Numbered from the stretch's first letter, positions 1-10,042 are shown. The stretch is DNA of 41,239 bases from Asterionellopsis glacialis (GCA_014885115.2 WKLE02000805.1:1-41239), one strand, 5' to 3'. A program made the numbers and translations. The notes: generated by a model not told the origin, from the sequence alone.

Positions 1-1200
1 GTGATTTCTCATCTAACGGAACGTGATAGTAACCCATACTTAGATCAATTGCGGTTGCGTATTGAAATCCATCTAGCTTTTGTAGTAGATCAGCTATTTT
101 TGGTAACTGGAATGCTTTTCTCTTAATTACTTTGTTGAGTTGACTAAAGTTGGTTACGATACATACATCGCCCATTTTCTTTGGTACGACAAATGTGGGG
201 CTGCCCATTCACTGTTGTGGTTCTTTTCTAAAACACTTATTGCTTCCAGCCTATTAATTTCCCATTTAGTAGTCCCTTCTAAGGAATGTAGTACTTGAAA
301 TGGCCTGGCATGATATGGTTCCACGTCAACTTCTATTTCTAGTCTGACTGGTTTTATCTTAAGTGTGCTTAGCCTGTCCTTAAAGGCTTGTGGGTATTTT
401 GTAGGCACTTAAGCATTACTTTTCACTCATTATAAGTAATGTGTTTCCAGTGAGAGGCTGCCTTACCTAAATAGACTTTTTCATAATTAGTGTCTAAAAT
501 GGAAGATTGTTGTACTTCTGCTTCCTTGAGGACAGCTGGCTGGACTGCCATGTGATAGATTGCTTCTGCGCATTTTGGGTCTGAAACCTCTCTGCGGTAT
601 TTCATGGGTAATTTGTACCTTCCAGTGGATAGTTGGCATGCTAAAATGTATATCGAGGCCCATGTCCTGCATCAGATCGGTTCCGATGATCATGTTGTAC
701 TGTGCATCTGTTTGGTCTGTTTGTTCATCTATGTGGCAAGACCAAACTATTGTCTTTTTGTCCGTGAACTCCAGGAGTGTAAAATTTATTTGCGCTTTTT
801 GCTTAGTGATAAAGTTACCTCCCATAGTGTTCCACTGTGTAGGTTTAGGGTCCTTGTAAGAACTGGCCTTCCCCTGCTCCATGAAATCTTTAAGGATGAT
901 TGTCGCGGTAGTACCTGTGTCAAGTAGGATCCATATAGGAATGAGCTCGCCATCTCGGTTTATTATTTTGCCTACTACTTCAGTAGTACAGTGCGTATAT
1001 TTTTGCTCTTTTGCCTTTTGCTGACTGCGCAGCATGTTGTATGATTGTTCTACGTTGGGGAAAAGGTTTGATTCAGTATAGGAAGTAGGCATAAAGTAAT
1101 TGTCAAATTCTTCACTACTATTTTTAAGTTTAATTTTACTAAGTTGCGTAAAGTACGAACTAGGTTTGTTATTGGACAAAGAATCCGATTCATACTGCAC
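1..1200 (-). pseudogene. Element A pol fragment: retropepsin and start of reverse transcriptase
   Basis: The frame at 487-1200 carries the retropepsin active site (WILLDTGTTATI) and, further on, IIGTDLMQDMGLDI, the usual second part of the protease fold. Downstream, 154-408 encodes the RT approach ending in SEWAAP. At about 190-210 the reading shifts by one base: the RT finger motif and the segment ending in ATAIDLSMGYYHVP continue in another frame to position 1. RT palm, RNase H and integrase would lie outside the window. The shift could be decay or a sequencing indel. The protease frame overlaps the gag frame by about 150 nt, so pol may be reached by ribosomal frameshifting or the overlap may be another lesion. 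Confidence 0.75.
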
Positions 1201-2276
1201 TTTACATTTCTTTTCTTGCTATCTTTCGATACTTTGAACAAACTAATCATCGCACTTACCTGTTCCTGCGTGTACGTCTTGGATTTACCCAAATCCTTCT
1301 TTTTCAACTTGTCTGCAGTACATTTGTTCGTGTTATGGTTGTTCATACGGCAGTTGCTACACCACTTACGAGTGTGCTGGCGCTTGTCATCGCTTCTGTT
1401 GTTATTGCAATCAGAATTCTTTTCCGTTTGTTCATGCTTGCAATTCTTCTTGGTCTCTTTAGGATTTTTGGACTTAGAGAGTTCATGATCTATGTTATCG
1501 TGCACCTCTAACTTCTCAAAGTAGTCCACGGTATCCTCCCACGAGAGATTGTGCAGGTCAAGGTTGCTAGCGAGTAAGGCGGATTGCCATTTAAGTGGTT
1601 TTGCCCAATCCATGATGTCCATGAGTTTGTCGTTGTCAAATTTTCGAATTTTTTTACCATTGTGATCCATCGGAAAATATGGAAAATATTTGTTCAACTG
1701 GCGAAGCCTTGCAACAAACTCTTGCAATGTGAAGTCATTGGTCATTGCTAGGTGGTAGCAAAGGTAGTTCTTCTGGTGCCTTGCCGCATGCCCAGACAAG
1801 AAAAAATTCTCACCTACGTCATTCAGTACCAGTTCAAAGACCTGTTCAGGATCTTTTTGGGCTGGTTTCTTGAGGGTGGCATTTTTGCTCTGGCGATTGG
1901 CATTTGCTGCTTGGAACAGCTGCCTTGCTCTACCTTTCAAAAGGGTGAGGGCCATGGAGGTTTTGGATGAGGCTTTGGTGAGAGGGTAATCTCTCTCCAC
2001 CTCAGCGAACTCAATCCTCCACTGGATCCTCTCTTCAGCAGATCTATCCTCAAATTGTTTCACTCTTTTCTCAATTATTTCAGAGTCTGAACCTTCATCA
2101 GAGGGATCGATTCTAACCTCAATGGTCTTGTAGGACTCTTTGTTGTCATCTTTCCACTTCAACCTCTCCTTCTTTGTTTTTACAAAGGGGATTGCAGGAG
2201 GGTTCAGCAGAGTCTGCTGTTGACTCAACTCCTGAGCTTTCTTCTGAAACTCATTGGAGGATTAGAAGGTCTTCAT
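1050..2276 (-). pseudogene. Element A gag with CCHC zinc knuckle
   Basis: A roughly 390-residue gag-like protein. The N-terminal third is charged and precedes a capsid-like helical region (LTLLKGRARQLFQ, FVARLRQLNKYFPYFP). A classical nucleocapsid knuckle CX2CX4HX4C (CSNCRMNNHNTNKC) lies near 1320-1361, with Lys/Asn-rich flanks suited to RNA binding. The open frame from 2228 begins with TTG. The same frame has an ATG at 2274-2276 followed four codons later by TAA at 2262-2264, which suggests that the natural start has been cut off by a nonsense change. The last 150 nt are probably not native gag, because the protease frame takes over there. Confidence 0.7.
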
Positions 2277-2280
2277 GTTT

Positions 2281-2837
2281 TCAAATTAAAATCCTCTGAA
2301 AGAGGGAGTAACGTTACTATGCCCTATGCCGCTAGTGTCCACCTTGGCACAACACAACAATCAGACAATCAACACACAAAAGAAAAGAAGACTTTTATTT
2401 GGTGATGAAAATTATGAGCTAGTTTAAAGGTCTAGTTTTATGCGGGAGAAATCCGGCAATTTAGTAAGAAGTAAATATTCAGGAAAATTAGTAAATGGTA
2501 AATTTGTGAGTCCATCTGCTTGCCCACGCATCAATCATCCATCCTCAAAAGTGTCCTACACGGAGTGTACTTCAAAATTAGTTGGACTGCCATTTGGTTG
2601 ACTGAAATTGGTGTGCCAAAAATGAAAATGATAAACCAAAAGAAGAAGTGCAATGTCCAAAGATTGGCAGGCTCAAAATTTAAATTTTGGAGGCGATGCA
2701 TCCTTGGTGGAGTGAAGGACAGAATTTTGGGAGAAAATTAGAAGAGAGGAAACCAAAAAAAGGGAGGGTGAGGATGAGGATGAGGGGACGCCCGGAAGTG
2801 GTACGTCAGAATACCATGACAAATAATAGGTACCAGG
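2281..2837. other. Leader or possible 5' LTR of element A; no gene seen
   Basis: AT-rich DNA between element A gag and element B. By position it should hold the leader and 5' LTR of element A, but without the partner LTR its borders cannot be set. It contains a 16-bp perfect palindrome (CAAAATTTAAATTTTG, 2674-2689) and a GAGGATGAGGATGAGG-type purine run near 2768-2785. No coding region is supported. Confidence 0.4.
2833..2837. repeat. Target-site duplication, left (CCAGG)
   Basis: The five bases CCAGG immediately outside the 3' LTR match those outside the 5' LTR, as expected for integrase-mediated insertion. Confidence 0.9.
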
Positions 2838-3045
2838 TGACGTATTGTAGTCAATGATAAATGTAAAATTCTAATAAGGTTAAATTGTGAGAGTTTATTG
2901 ATTAGTTCCCTTTCAGGATTGATCACAGAAGGCGATACTTGAGAGAGAGTTATTAGCAAGAACCGTTATAGTGAGTATTGGACGGTTAACTCATATGTGT
3001 ATTGGATTGATTATCCTTTGTGTCGTTCTTACAAAGAATAAGACA
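2838..3045 (-). repeat. 3' LTR of element B
   Basis: 208 bp bounded by TG...CA, with 198 of 208 bases identical to the 5' LTR. Nine of the ten differences replace a CpG of the other copy with a non-CpG dinucleotide here. Confidence 0.95.
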
Positions 3046-3057
3046 TTCGCCCCCCCT
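3046..3057 (-). other. Polypurine tract of element B
   Basis: On the minus strand AGGGGGGGCGAA lies directly against the 3' LTR, the expected place for the primer of plus-strand DNA synthesis. Confidence 0.7.
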
Positions 3058-3095
3058 GATTCGTAAGAATTGGAATGGAAATTAAGCGGGAAAGT

Positions 3096-4256
3096 TTAAG
3101 CTGCAGCCGCATGGTGATAAGGTTTAACCCGGCAAATATTGAGGCATTCAGTAACATGAGGATTGTGGCGGATAGTGATGGTACCGTTGACATGGGTGCT
3201 TTCAATCTTGAATGGCCCGATGAATCTTTCTTCCATAGATGAAGGATCTGAAAGCTTCAGTAAAACTGATTTGTTGGGTTGGTAATCATGGAAACGGCAA
3301 CGTGAATTGTGTGTGATCAAGTTTTTGTCAATGATGGCTTGACGGCGTTGGTGGATTAAGTTTAAGTCAGCTATTAAAGGGATGTCTAGGAACATGTCTC
3401 GTTGGTAAACTAAAGCTCCTGGTGACATGTTGAAAGCCTTGTTGATGGAGGTACGAACTGCATGGTTGGCAGTAGCTAGACACAAATCAACTAAGTCATT
3501 GGCTTCTGTTATGTTTTGAGGTGGATGTGCATGAGTTAAGGTGCGGAGTATGTTTCCCATGGTTTGGTGTACTCGTTCGCAGATGGCGTTTGCTTGTGGA
3601 TTTTTTATGGTAGTCGGGACATCTTGGATGCCCATTGTTCGTAGTCTTCCTTGGAATCCTTCTCCTGTGAATTCTCCTCCATTGTCGTGAATAATCTTCA
3701 GGGGGCGAGGGTATCTTGAGCACCATACGTCTTTGAGTTTTTGTCCTATATGTTCCAAAGATTTGTTGTTAATATGTGCAAACTCAGGGAGGTTAGTGAC
3801 AGTGTCGATAAAAGTGACTGCGTGGAATTGAATATCTTCACCATTAATATTGATGGTCCAAGGGCCAATCAAGTCCACAGCTACTTCACTCCACGGTGTC
3901 AATGGAGCTTCTCTAGGTGGGAGGTGTCCATATCCAGGTCCGGCTGTTTTGTACCTTTGGTAAGTATTGCAAGCGCGAACAAGATGTTCAATTTGTTGTC
4001 TTAGTTCGAAGTTGTAGAAGTGAGTGTTCATTGCGTCATATAGTCGATTCATGCCATTGTGATTCATGGCTTGGTGAAACCAAAGTATTGTACGATCAAG
4101 AATGGTGGATGGAAGGTAAATCTTCCATGGGCTGTTTGGTGTTGGTAAGTAGCAGATGAGATCTATGCCATTCAGGTTCTGTAATGGATACTTATGAGGT
4201 TCATTGTTTTTCAATTGTTGTAGGATTGGATCTTGCTCTTGTTGTGTTTGAATGTG
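3096..4256 (-). pseudogene. Element B integrase
   Basis: About 386 residues from the in-frame TGA at 4257-4259 to the stop at 3096. The N-terminal zinc-binding region has the two histidines (HQAMNH) and the first cysteine, but the second cysteine of the usual CxxC is tyrosine (CNTY), so the HHCC finger is damaged. The DDE catalytic core is recognisable: D in AVDLIGPW, D in IIHDNGGEF, and E in NPQANAICERVHQ. A C-terminal region with ERFIGPFKIE corresponds to the gypsy integrase GPF/Y module. It belongs to the same frame as RNase H upstream and is cut off only by the single TGA. Confidence 0.85.
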
Positions 4257-5081
4257 TCAATAGTCAAGAGGGAAGGGTTCATTCTCTTCTAAGATAGGAT
4301 AGTCCAGAAAGCATTCAAGGAGTTCTGCGTCATCCAGTTCCATGGAAAATTGGTCTGGCGTTGATTTAGTGGCAGGTTCCAGTTCATCCGGCCTCCCGGC
4401 AGCGTTGGTGCAAAGGAGTCGGGACAGAGCATTGGCGATGACGTTCTGATCACCTTGTTTGTAGTGGAAAGTGGGAGCAAATTCTTCAAGGAAGAGGCGC
4501 CAGTGAAGGACACAATTAGTTTTAAGGTTGTGGAAAGTAAGGTTCTTGTGGTCAGTGTAGATATGGATGTCACGGCCATAGAGGAGTGAGCGATATTTGT
4601 TGAGAACCATGACGACCGCGAGCATTTCTTTTTCGCCGACTGTATAGTTGAGTTGAGATCCATGGAGTTTCTTGGAGAAATATGCTATCGGTTTGCCATC
4701 TTGTTTGATGACTGCACCAACTTGGTAGTCGGAGGCATCAGTTTTGATATGAAAGGACTTGTTAGGGTCAGGATAGGTTAGGAGGACATCCTTAACGATG
4801 AGGGCCCGCATTGTGTCAAAAGCGGTTTGTTGAGCTTTGCCCCAGAGGAATTTCATTCCTTTCTTGGTGAGCTCTGTCAAGGGGGCCAAGATTTGGGCCC
4901 GTTTCGGCCACATTTCCCTGTAGTAAGTGATGGCTCCAATGAATGAATGTAGTTGTGAAAGGGTTTTAGGGACAGCAAGTTTCAGGATAGATTCTACCTT
5001 TTTCTTCCATGGCTTAAGGCCTGTGGGAGTGAGCCAGTAGCCTAGCCAGTTGGTCTCTTCCTTGCCCCATTTGCATTTCAA
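4257..5081 (-). pseudogene. Element B RT thumb/connection and RNase H
   Basis: The frame opens in the RT thumb (KCKWGKEETNWLGYWLTP), then has the connection segment with FIGAITYYREMWP and the RNase H fold: FHIKTDASDYQVGAVI, EKEMLAVV, IYTDHKNLTF and HWRLFLEEFAPTFHYKQGDQNVIANALSRL. These are standard Ty3/gypsy signatures. The RT palm is in a different frame and ends at 5078, so one base has been gained or lost near 5085. The frame ends in TGA at 4257-4259, after which integrase continues in the same frame, so this stop is a nonsense change rather than a true end. Confidence 0.85.
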
Positions 5082-7051
5082 AGGGTTGGCCGTGATCCAT
5101 TGAGGACCTTGTTGATTGATTTAATGTGGTCTTCCCAGTTGTTGCTGAAGATGCCAATGTCATCAATGTATACTTCTGTCTCTTGGAGGTCATTGAGAAT
5201 GGATTCCATGATGGATTGGGCAATGTCGGGGGACTGTTTGCATCCCATAGGTAGCCGTTTATAATGAAAGTTGCCAAAAGGTGTGGTGATAACGCATAAT
5301 TTTCGTGACTCTTTGTTGAGTTCAAAAGTATAATACTGCATTGATATGTCAATTTTGGTGAAGTACTTGTATCCCTTACGACGTGTGAGGATATCTTGGA
5401 TTAGCGGGAGTGGATAGATTTGACAAATTAGTTGGGTGTTGAGGTAACGCATGTCCGTGAGCCAGAAAACTTGTCCATCCTTTTTGGGGGCGATGAATTG
5501 TGGAGATCCCCATTTGGATGGTCCACATGGTTCTATTACATCTATATCCATCAGTCTTTGGGCTTCTTTCTTGAAGATCTTTTCGTGTGCTCTTGGGATT
5601 GGATATGGTTTGAAATATCTTGGAATAGCATCTTCCTTCAGGTGAAGCTTGATTTGTTGCCCAGTGTATTTCCCAAGTTTGCCATTGAAGAGTCTTTTTC
5701 TTTGAGTGAATTTGAGGGCCAAGTCATTTCGTTGGCCTTGGTCAAGGTGTGTTTGGTCTTGAGCCACTTGATTTGGGTCTACTTCTTCATACTTGGATTC
5801 CTTGATTTTGTTGGGATTGTGTTGCAAGTAGTTGTCTAGGGTGTCGAATAGTAGTGAGGTAGTTTTGTCATGTGTCCAGTAGTTGTCAGGTTTCATGGGG
5901 ATTGTGATGTCAATCCAAGTGCAGGTGCTGTTGGAGAATTTGATGTCTATTCCAGCATTCTTGAGGAAAGAGCGACCGTAAATGATGTCAAATTTGACTG
6001 TGGGGTCGTCAAAGATGAATGCTGTTTCTTCGTTGATGGTGCGTGACTTGCTAAATTCAGGTAGCTTGATTGACTTGAGTTGGACCACTCTGGTGGTTGA
6101 CAGTTTCCCAGCAGTTGTTGCAAAATTGAACTGTTGTTTTAGTACTGTAGGAGTAATGCCTGGTGGGATGGCCCTGGTGTTGATCATGGTATGTGAGCCT
6201 CCACTGTCTAGAAGGGAGAGCAGTGGTTTGGCTGAGGCTGCTTGGTGATTTTGAATAGATTTTAAAATGGTAATGGTACTGGGAGATACATCCAGTTGAC
6301 TGGCTTTGCCAGGGAGGTTGTAGTAGGAGTCAAATAAAGAGTCCTCATAGGGTGTTAAATTATAGTCAAATGCAGTTGGCAATGCTTGTTGTGGTACTAG
6401 TTCAATGAGTCTGCCATTAATGTGATTGTCCTGTAAGTAGGTATGAGATAAGAAAGATGTTGGGTTAGTTATGCCCAGCCATTGTAAATGATGGCAAAAT
6501 ATGTTTGGGGTAAATGAATTTGATTCAGGCGACTTGCCTGTGCCTTTGATTGGAGGCGTACCTGCAAAACGTTGGTGCACGGATGGATCCTGGCCTGCAA
6601 AAGGCGCTGTGCTGGTGAAGAAGTAGGAACCACCTCCTAAACTTGCATCACCCTGGCCGGTTTCACCGACGTTATTACCATTTGTAGTTGCAGAAATTGC
6701 TGCTGGAGGGGTTTCATTACTGCCCTTGTGTTGGAAATGAGAATGTGTTGGTCCACTGTACCCCGTTCCTTTTCTAGTAGGATTGTTCCAGTTGTTGTTG
6801 TTAGATTGTTGGAGGCACCTTCCTGTGGTTGGGTCCACTGGGCGATAATTGTCACCTCTTGAGTTGTCAAAGCACTTGCCCCAGGTATGACCTCCGTGAT
6901 GCGGGCAGGTGTCTGAGTTCTGCAGGTTGTCTCTAGTGTTATTACGGTTATTCCGGCCTCCACAGCCTCCTTGGCGGTTCCGTTGTCCATTAAGTGGGCC
7001 TGATTGGCCATTGTCTCCATTGGTTGATTCGTTGCGGTATCTCTGGTTGAA
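5078..7051 (-). pseudogene. Element B nucleocapsid knuckle, protease and reverse transcriptase
   Basis: The open frame continues from the TGA at 7052-7054. It first encodes an Asn/Gly/Arg-rich stretch and a non-standard knuckle CPHHGGHTWGKC (6872-6907), spaced C-X2-H-X2-H-X4-C. Next comes an aspartic protease with LLSLLDSGGSHTMI, followed by DIIYGRSFLKNAGIDI. The RT has KWGSPQFIAPKKDG, YLNTQL, FTKIDISMQYYTFEL, FGNFHYKRLPMGCKQSPDIAQ and the polymerase box VYIDDIGIF. Aspartates of the YIDD box are intact. The frame runs out at 5078, in the thumb, through a one-base shift. A first in-frame ATG is not evident; this section is normally translated as part of gag-pol. Confidence 0.85.
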
Positions 7052-7961
7052 TCAGTTGCGTCTTTGTTCGCCACCTTGCATTTTCTTGTTGGATTGGCGA
7101 GAGTCTTCATGATAGGAGTTGTTCGAGTTGTCTCTTTTCCGATTGTTGTTCGGTGTGTCATGAATTGATTTTAAGGTATCCATGTAATGTACCATTTCCA
7201 TGATGGTGCTGGTCGCCAAGTGTTTGCCTGCTTTATGCCAGTTGTTTTGGAAGGCATTAGGCATGGCCTTGAATACGATGTTCTTGATTTTAGTATCTGT
7301 GATTTCTTTGGTGTTATGCAGCATTTCGCGATAATATTTCACCATGATTTGTAATCGTTGATAGAATTGTCTGGCTGTGGAACTGTAGTCCTTGAAGAGA
7401 GTTTCAATGTATTCCCTTTGGGAATCTTGATCTTCGAATGTTATAAAAGTTTTAAGCCAGTTGTTCTTGACCGTGTTGAAATCATCATCAGGTTCGTTAG
7501 ATAGGTCCCAGTCATCCTTGGCTGAGCCTCGTAGTAATTTCCTGAAACCCAATTTCTTTTCCTGTTCCATCATCCATTCAAGTTCAACACAAGCTTCACA
7601 AAATTCAGTGAGTGTACGGAATGCTCCTTCATTTTGTTTGCCTTCATAAATTGGTACTTTGATTTTCTTTGTTGTGCCGTCATCATAATCCTGTCGCAAT
7701 TCGTGTTCTTTGATGGTAGATGAATCATATCTTGATTTATAAGGTATTATAACTGCTTGAAGTGCATTGCGACTCATGTTGGTTGAGTTCGTAATTGTTG
7801 AGGCGATGGATCTCTCCCTTGAGAGCTTTGAATTGGGCTTGGATTAGCATGATATGGGCTTCGTAAATTTCGCACCTTTGACAGGTATGCGGTAAAGCGA
7901 TTCCTGCAATAACGTACGGTTGTTTTGTTTCAGTTGAAGGGTAAGTGGAGGATTTTCTCAT
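7052..7961 (-). pseudogene. Element B gag (capsid region)
   Basis: The capsid-like part (7052-7777, 241 residues) has the helical retrotransposon gag fold, with FCEACVELEWMMEQEKK, RKLLRGSAKDDWDL, ARQFYQRLQIMVKYYREM and a basic Asn/Arg-rich end before TGA. Upstream, an ATG at 7959-7961 opens a 74-residue frame with a CQRC pair and a helix. It overlaps the capsid frame by about 40 nt and looks like the natural N-terminus displaced by a one-base shift. Beyond the TGA at 7052 the same frame resumes into the zinc knuckle and pol, so gag and pol were probably one frame. Confidence 0.75.
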
Positions 7962-8157
7962 TTATGTGCATGTTTCTCTTTTTGGTACTCTAATGATTCC
8001 GTTAAGTTGTTTATCGGTAATTTCTGTTCTTGTGGTATGTTCAATTTCTTTCTTCTTTGTTCTTGTTTTGCCCAATTTTCACTCGGGCTTGTATCGTTCT
8101 TTTCTCTTGAGTGGTTAATTTCTTCTGGTAAGGATTTGTTTTGGTTAACATTGATTA

Positions 8158-8176
8158 ACGAGCTCTCTGATCAGAA
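8158..8176 (-). other. Candidate primer-binding site of element B
   Basis: On the minus strand TTCTGATCAGAGAGC follows the 5' LTR. ATCAGAG matches the acceptor stem of initiator tRNA-Met of many eukaryotes (complement CTCTGAT), but the expected leading TGG is missing. This is either a degraded site or one for another tRNA. Confidence 0.35.
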
Positions 8177-8384
8177 TGACGTATCGTAGTCGATGATAAA
8201 TGTAAAATTCTAATAAGGTTAAATTGTGAGAGTTTATGGATTAGTTCCCTTTCAGGATTGATCGCAGAAGGCGATACTTGAGCGAGAGTTATTAGCGAGA
8301 ACCGTTATAGTGAGTATTCGACGGTTAACTCGTATGTGTATTGGATTGATTATCCTTTGTGTCGTTCTTACGAAGAATACGACA
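8177..8384 (-). repeat. 5' LTR of element B
   Basis: 208 bp bounded by TG...CA and the partner of the repeat at 2838-3045. It retains 14 CpG dinucleotides against 5 in the 3' copy. It should hold the element's promoter, but I cannot point to a clear TATA box. Confidence 0.95.
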
Positions 8385-8389
8385 CCAGG
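8385..8389. repeat. Target-site duplication, right (CCAGG)
   Basis: Exact copy of 2833-2837 abutting the outer end of the 5' LTR. Together they show that the two LTRs belong to one insertion. Confidence 0.9.
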
Positions 8390-8437
8390 TACAGGTTGGT
8401 AGGTCCTACACACCGAAGTACTGTACCAGGTAGATTT
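8385..8437. repeat. GTAC/CCAGG-word island (target of element B)
   Basis: Contains CCAGGTACAGG, GTAGGTCCTAC and GTACTGTACCAGG in about 50 bp. With the left flank (GGTACCAGG, 2829-2837), the empty site would have been one continuous island of these words. Similar islands recur elsewhere in the window. Confidence 0.55.
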
Positions 8438-9238
8438 CAAATCACGATCAACTAACTCCATTATCAGATCGGTTACAAATACAAATACGTAGCCCACGTC
8501 TATCTTTGTCTGTCGTTCAACCGATACATGAAGTTTTCTTCTGTGACTAAAAATGCAAGCTGGTATCATTGTATCATTAAAAAAGTAGCATCAAATCGGT
8601 TCTCAGCATCATTTATGAACACTTCGGAATGAATCCTTCAACGGTTGAACTATTGTTGCATCTTACGACTATATTTCTTTCTCTACGACATATATTGTAA
8701 AATAGAAGAAGTGGTTACGAGAGCGACATGGAAGTGACAGTATGTAAATACTTGGTAAAGATCATACTTAACGGACGATGTAACTTCAACTAAATTCTTA
8801 AATGCTAAAGTTAAGCGCATTGGCATGTTCTCGTTATAGGGAAGAACAGTTCGCTTTTTGTTCAAAGGGGGTTTATTACTGTAAAAAATGAAAAGGGTTT
8901 ACCAAAAAGTAATGTCCCGTGTTTGAAAAGTTTGTATCAATATTATTGAATGATAGTTCCTGCACATGGGAACAACAATAATGTCCCTTACTAACACTTT
9001 TTCCAGTACCTCTAAAACTTACAAAGGATTCTTTCACTTAAGGATATAACATAGAGATTGACTTGAAGTTAGTTCTGGGGCTATGATGTTTAATGATCGT
9101 GACATAAAGTTCGTAGTCATAGTCTAATCATAATTCCCTTCGTCTCGAACTTTATTTTTTTGTATCCAAAACCAGCCTTGTTCACAAAAATTCCACGACA
9201 CGAAACATCCGAATTTGTCTAAAATTGAACGAACCAAA
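8438..9238. other. Intergenic, upstream of the TPR-like gene
   Basis: AT-rich DNA with no coding region that I can support. It should contain the promoter of the gene starting at 9239, but no clear box is visible. Confidence 0.5.
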
Positions 9239-10042
9239 ATGGATTCAAGCAACAGAAGCAGCAGATTCAATACGAACCATAGCAATAGAAGTAGCAGTTC
9301 TGCACGCACAGCCCCACTTCCCGAAGACGGAAATGAATCTATCTTAAAGAGCTCTATCAGATCCACACAAACCGCACCACTTCCCGAAGACAGAAATGAT
9401 TCTATCAATAAATGTTCCAGTAGATCTACCGGCACACGTCGCGTCAACTTCAGCCATGTAGTCAAAAAATCTTTCACGGCTGTTGATCAAGATGACAATA
9501 GTATCATCGGTCTGAATAGCAGGGGTATTGCGTATTATCAGACAGCTTCGTTCGAGAAGGCAGCTAAACTCTTCGAACAAGCGGCTGCAGAGTGCACAAA
9601 GAAGTTGCCCCCAGCTCTTCGGGAAGCAGTACAACGACGATGCACAATAAAAGAAAGTGTCCCCAAGTCGAAATCTATGTATCGAAATATGGATCTTGAG
9701 GGTTACAATTTTTACAAAAGAGTTTTCAGTATTAGTGAAGACAATAATATCCAAGTTATGTGCAATATCGTGCTGTATAACGCTGCTCAGGCCCGGAGGC
9801 AATCTGGCGACTTGGAAAAAGCTCTGAAACATTACCAACTCTCCTATTTTATCTATCCAAAGCCAAAGAGCGCAACGCACTATCAATGTTTGCACAACGT
9901 TGGGCAATTTTTTCATTGTATGGTTGGTCCTTCCGATACCAAGACTCTGTTTAAACGGTGTTTTGGCAGGGGGGCAGAAGCATGGTTGCTATCTCGTGAA
10001 GGGTCACTACGATCAGCAATCCTGGAATTTCAAGACACATAG
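9239..10042 (+). CDS. TPR-like protein, possibly truncated
   Basis: 267 residues from the first ATG. The N-terminal 65 residues are Ser/Arg/Asn-rich and contain a duplicated segment built on TAPLPED (ARTAPLPEDGNES and QTAPLPEDRNDS). Then comes RRVNFSHV and two tetratricopeptide-like helical hairpins: GIAYYQTASFEKAAKLFEQA, and NIVLYNAAQARRQSGDLEKALKHYQLS followed by LHNVGQ. TPR proteins are protein-interaction scaffolds; no partner can be named. After LHNVGQ (about residue 223) the similarity stops abruptly, while another frame reads YGWSFRYQDSV and then a stop, more like the expected next TPR helix. The C-terminus may therefore come from a one-base shift, and the gene may be a decaying paralogue. 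Confidence 0.6.
   Translation: MDSSNRSSRFNTNHSNRSSSSARTAPLPEDGNESILKSSIRSTQTAPLPEDRNDSINKCSSRSTGTRRVNFSHVVKKSFTAVDQDDNSIIGLNSRGIAYYQTASFEKAAKLFEQAAAECTKKLPPALREAVQRRCTIKESVPKSKSMYRNMDLEGYNFYKRVFSISEDNNIQVMCNIVLYNAAQARRQSGDLEKALKHYQLSYFIYPKPKSATHYQCLHNVGQFFHCMVGPSDTKTLFKRCFGRGAEAWLLSREGSLRSAILEFQDT

Larger units (their letters stand above)
1..2280 (-). mobile_element. Partial Ty3/gypsy-like LTR retrotransposon (element A), cut by the window edge
   Basis: Reading leftwards, the minus strand holds a gag with a zinc knuckle, a retropepsin with LLDTGTT, and the start of a reverse transcriptase, which is the gag-PR-RT order of LTR retrotransposons. The RT start (TTKWEINRLEAI, then SEWAAP) is of Ty3/gypsy type. 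The rest of pol lies beyond position 1. The copy is damaged: a stop follows soon after the first possible gag ATG, gag and protease are in different frames, and RT changes frame near 190-200. Its gag differs from that of the neighbouring element B, so it is another family. No second LTR is in the window, so its 5' end cannot be proved. Confidence 0.85.
2838..8384 (-). mobile_element. Full-length Ty3/gypsy LTR retrotransposon (element B), inactive copy
   Basis: Two 208-bp direct repeats begin TG and end CA and enclose gag, protease, RT, RNase H and integrase in Ty3/gypsy order. The element is 5547 bp and is flanked by the 5-bp target duplication CCAGG (2833-2837 and 8385-8389). A polypurine tract abuts the 3' LTR. 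The gag-pol frame is broken by TGA at 7052-7054, a one-base shift near 5085, and TGA at 4257-4259, and possibly by a shift at 7740-7780. The LTRs differ at 10 of 208 positions, so the copy is old and cannot make an intact polyprotein. It inserted into a GTAC/CCAGG-word island. Confidence 0.95.

Noticed and set aside
9344..9916. 190-codon minus-strand frame
   Set aside because: It is antisense to the TPR-like gene, with no motif and no start context.
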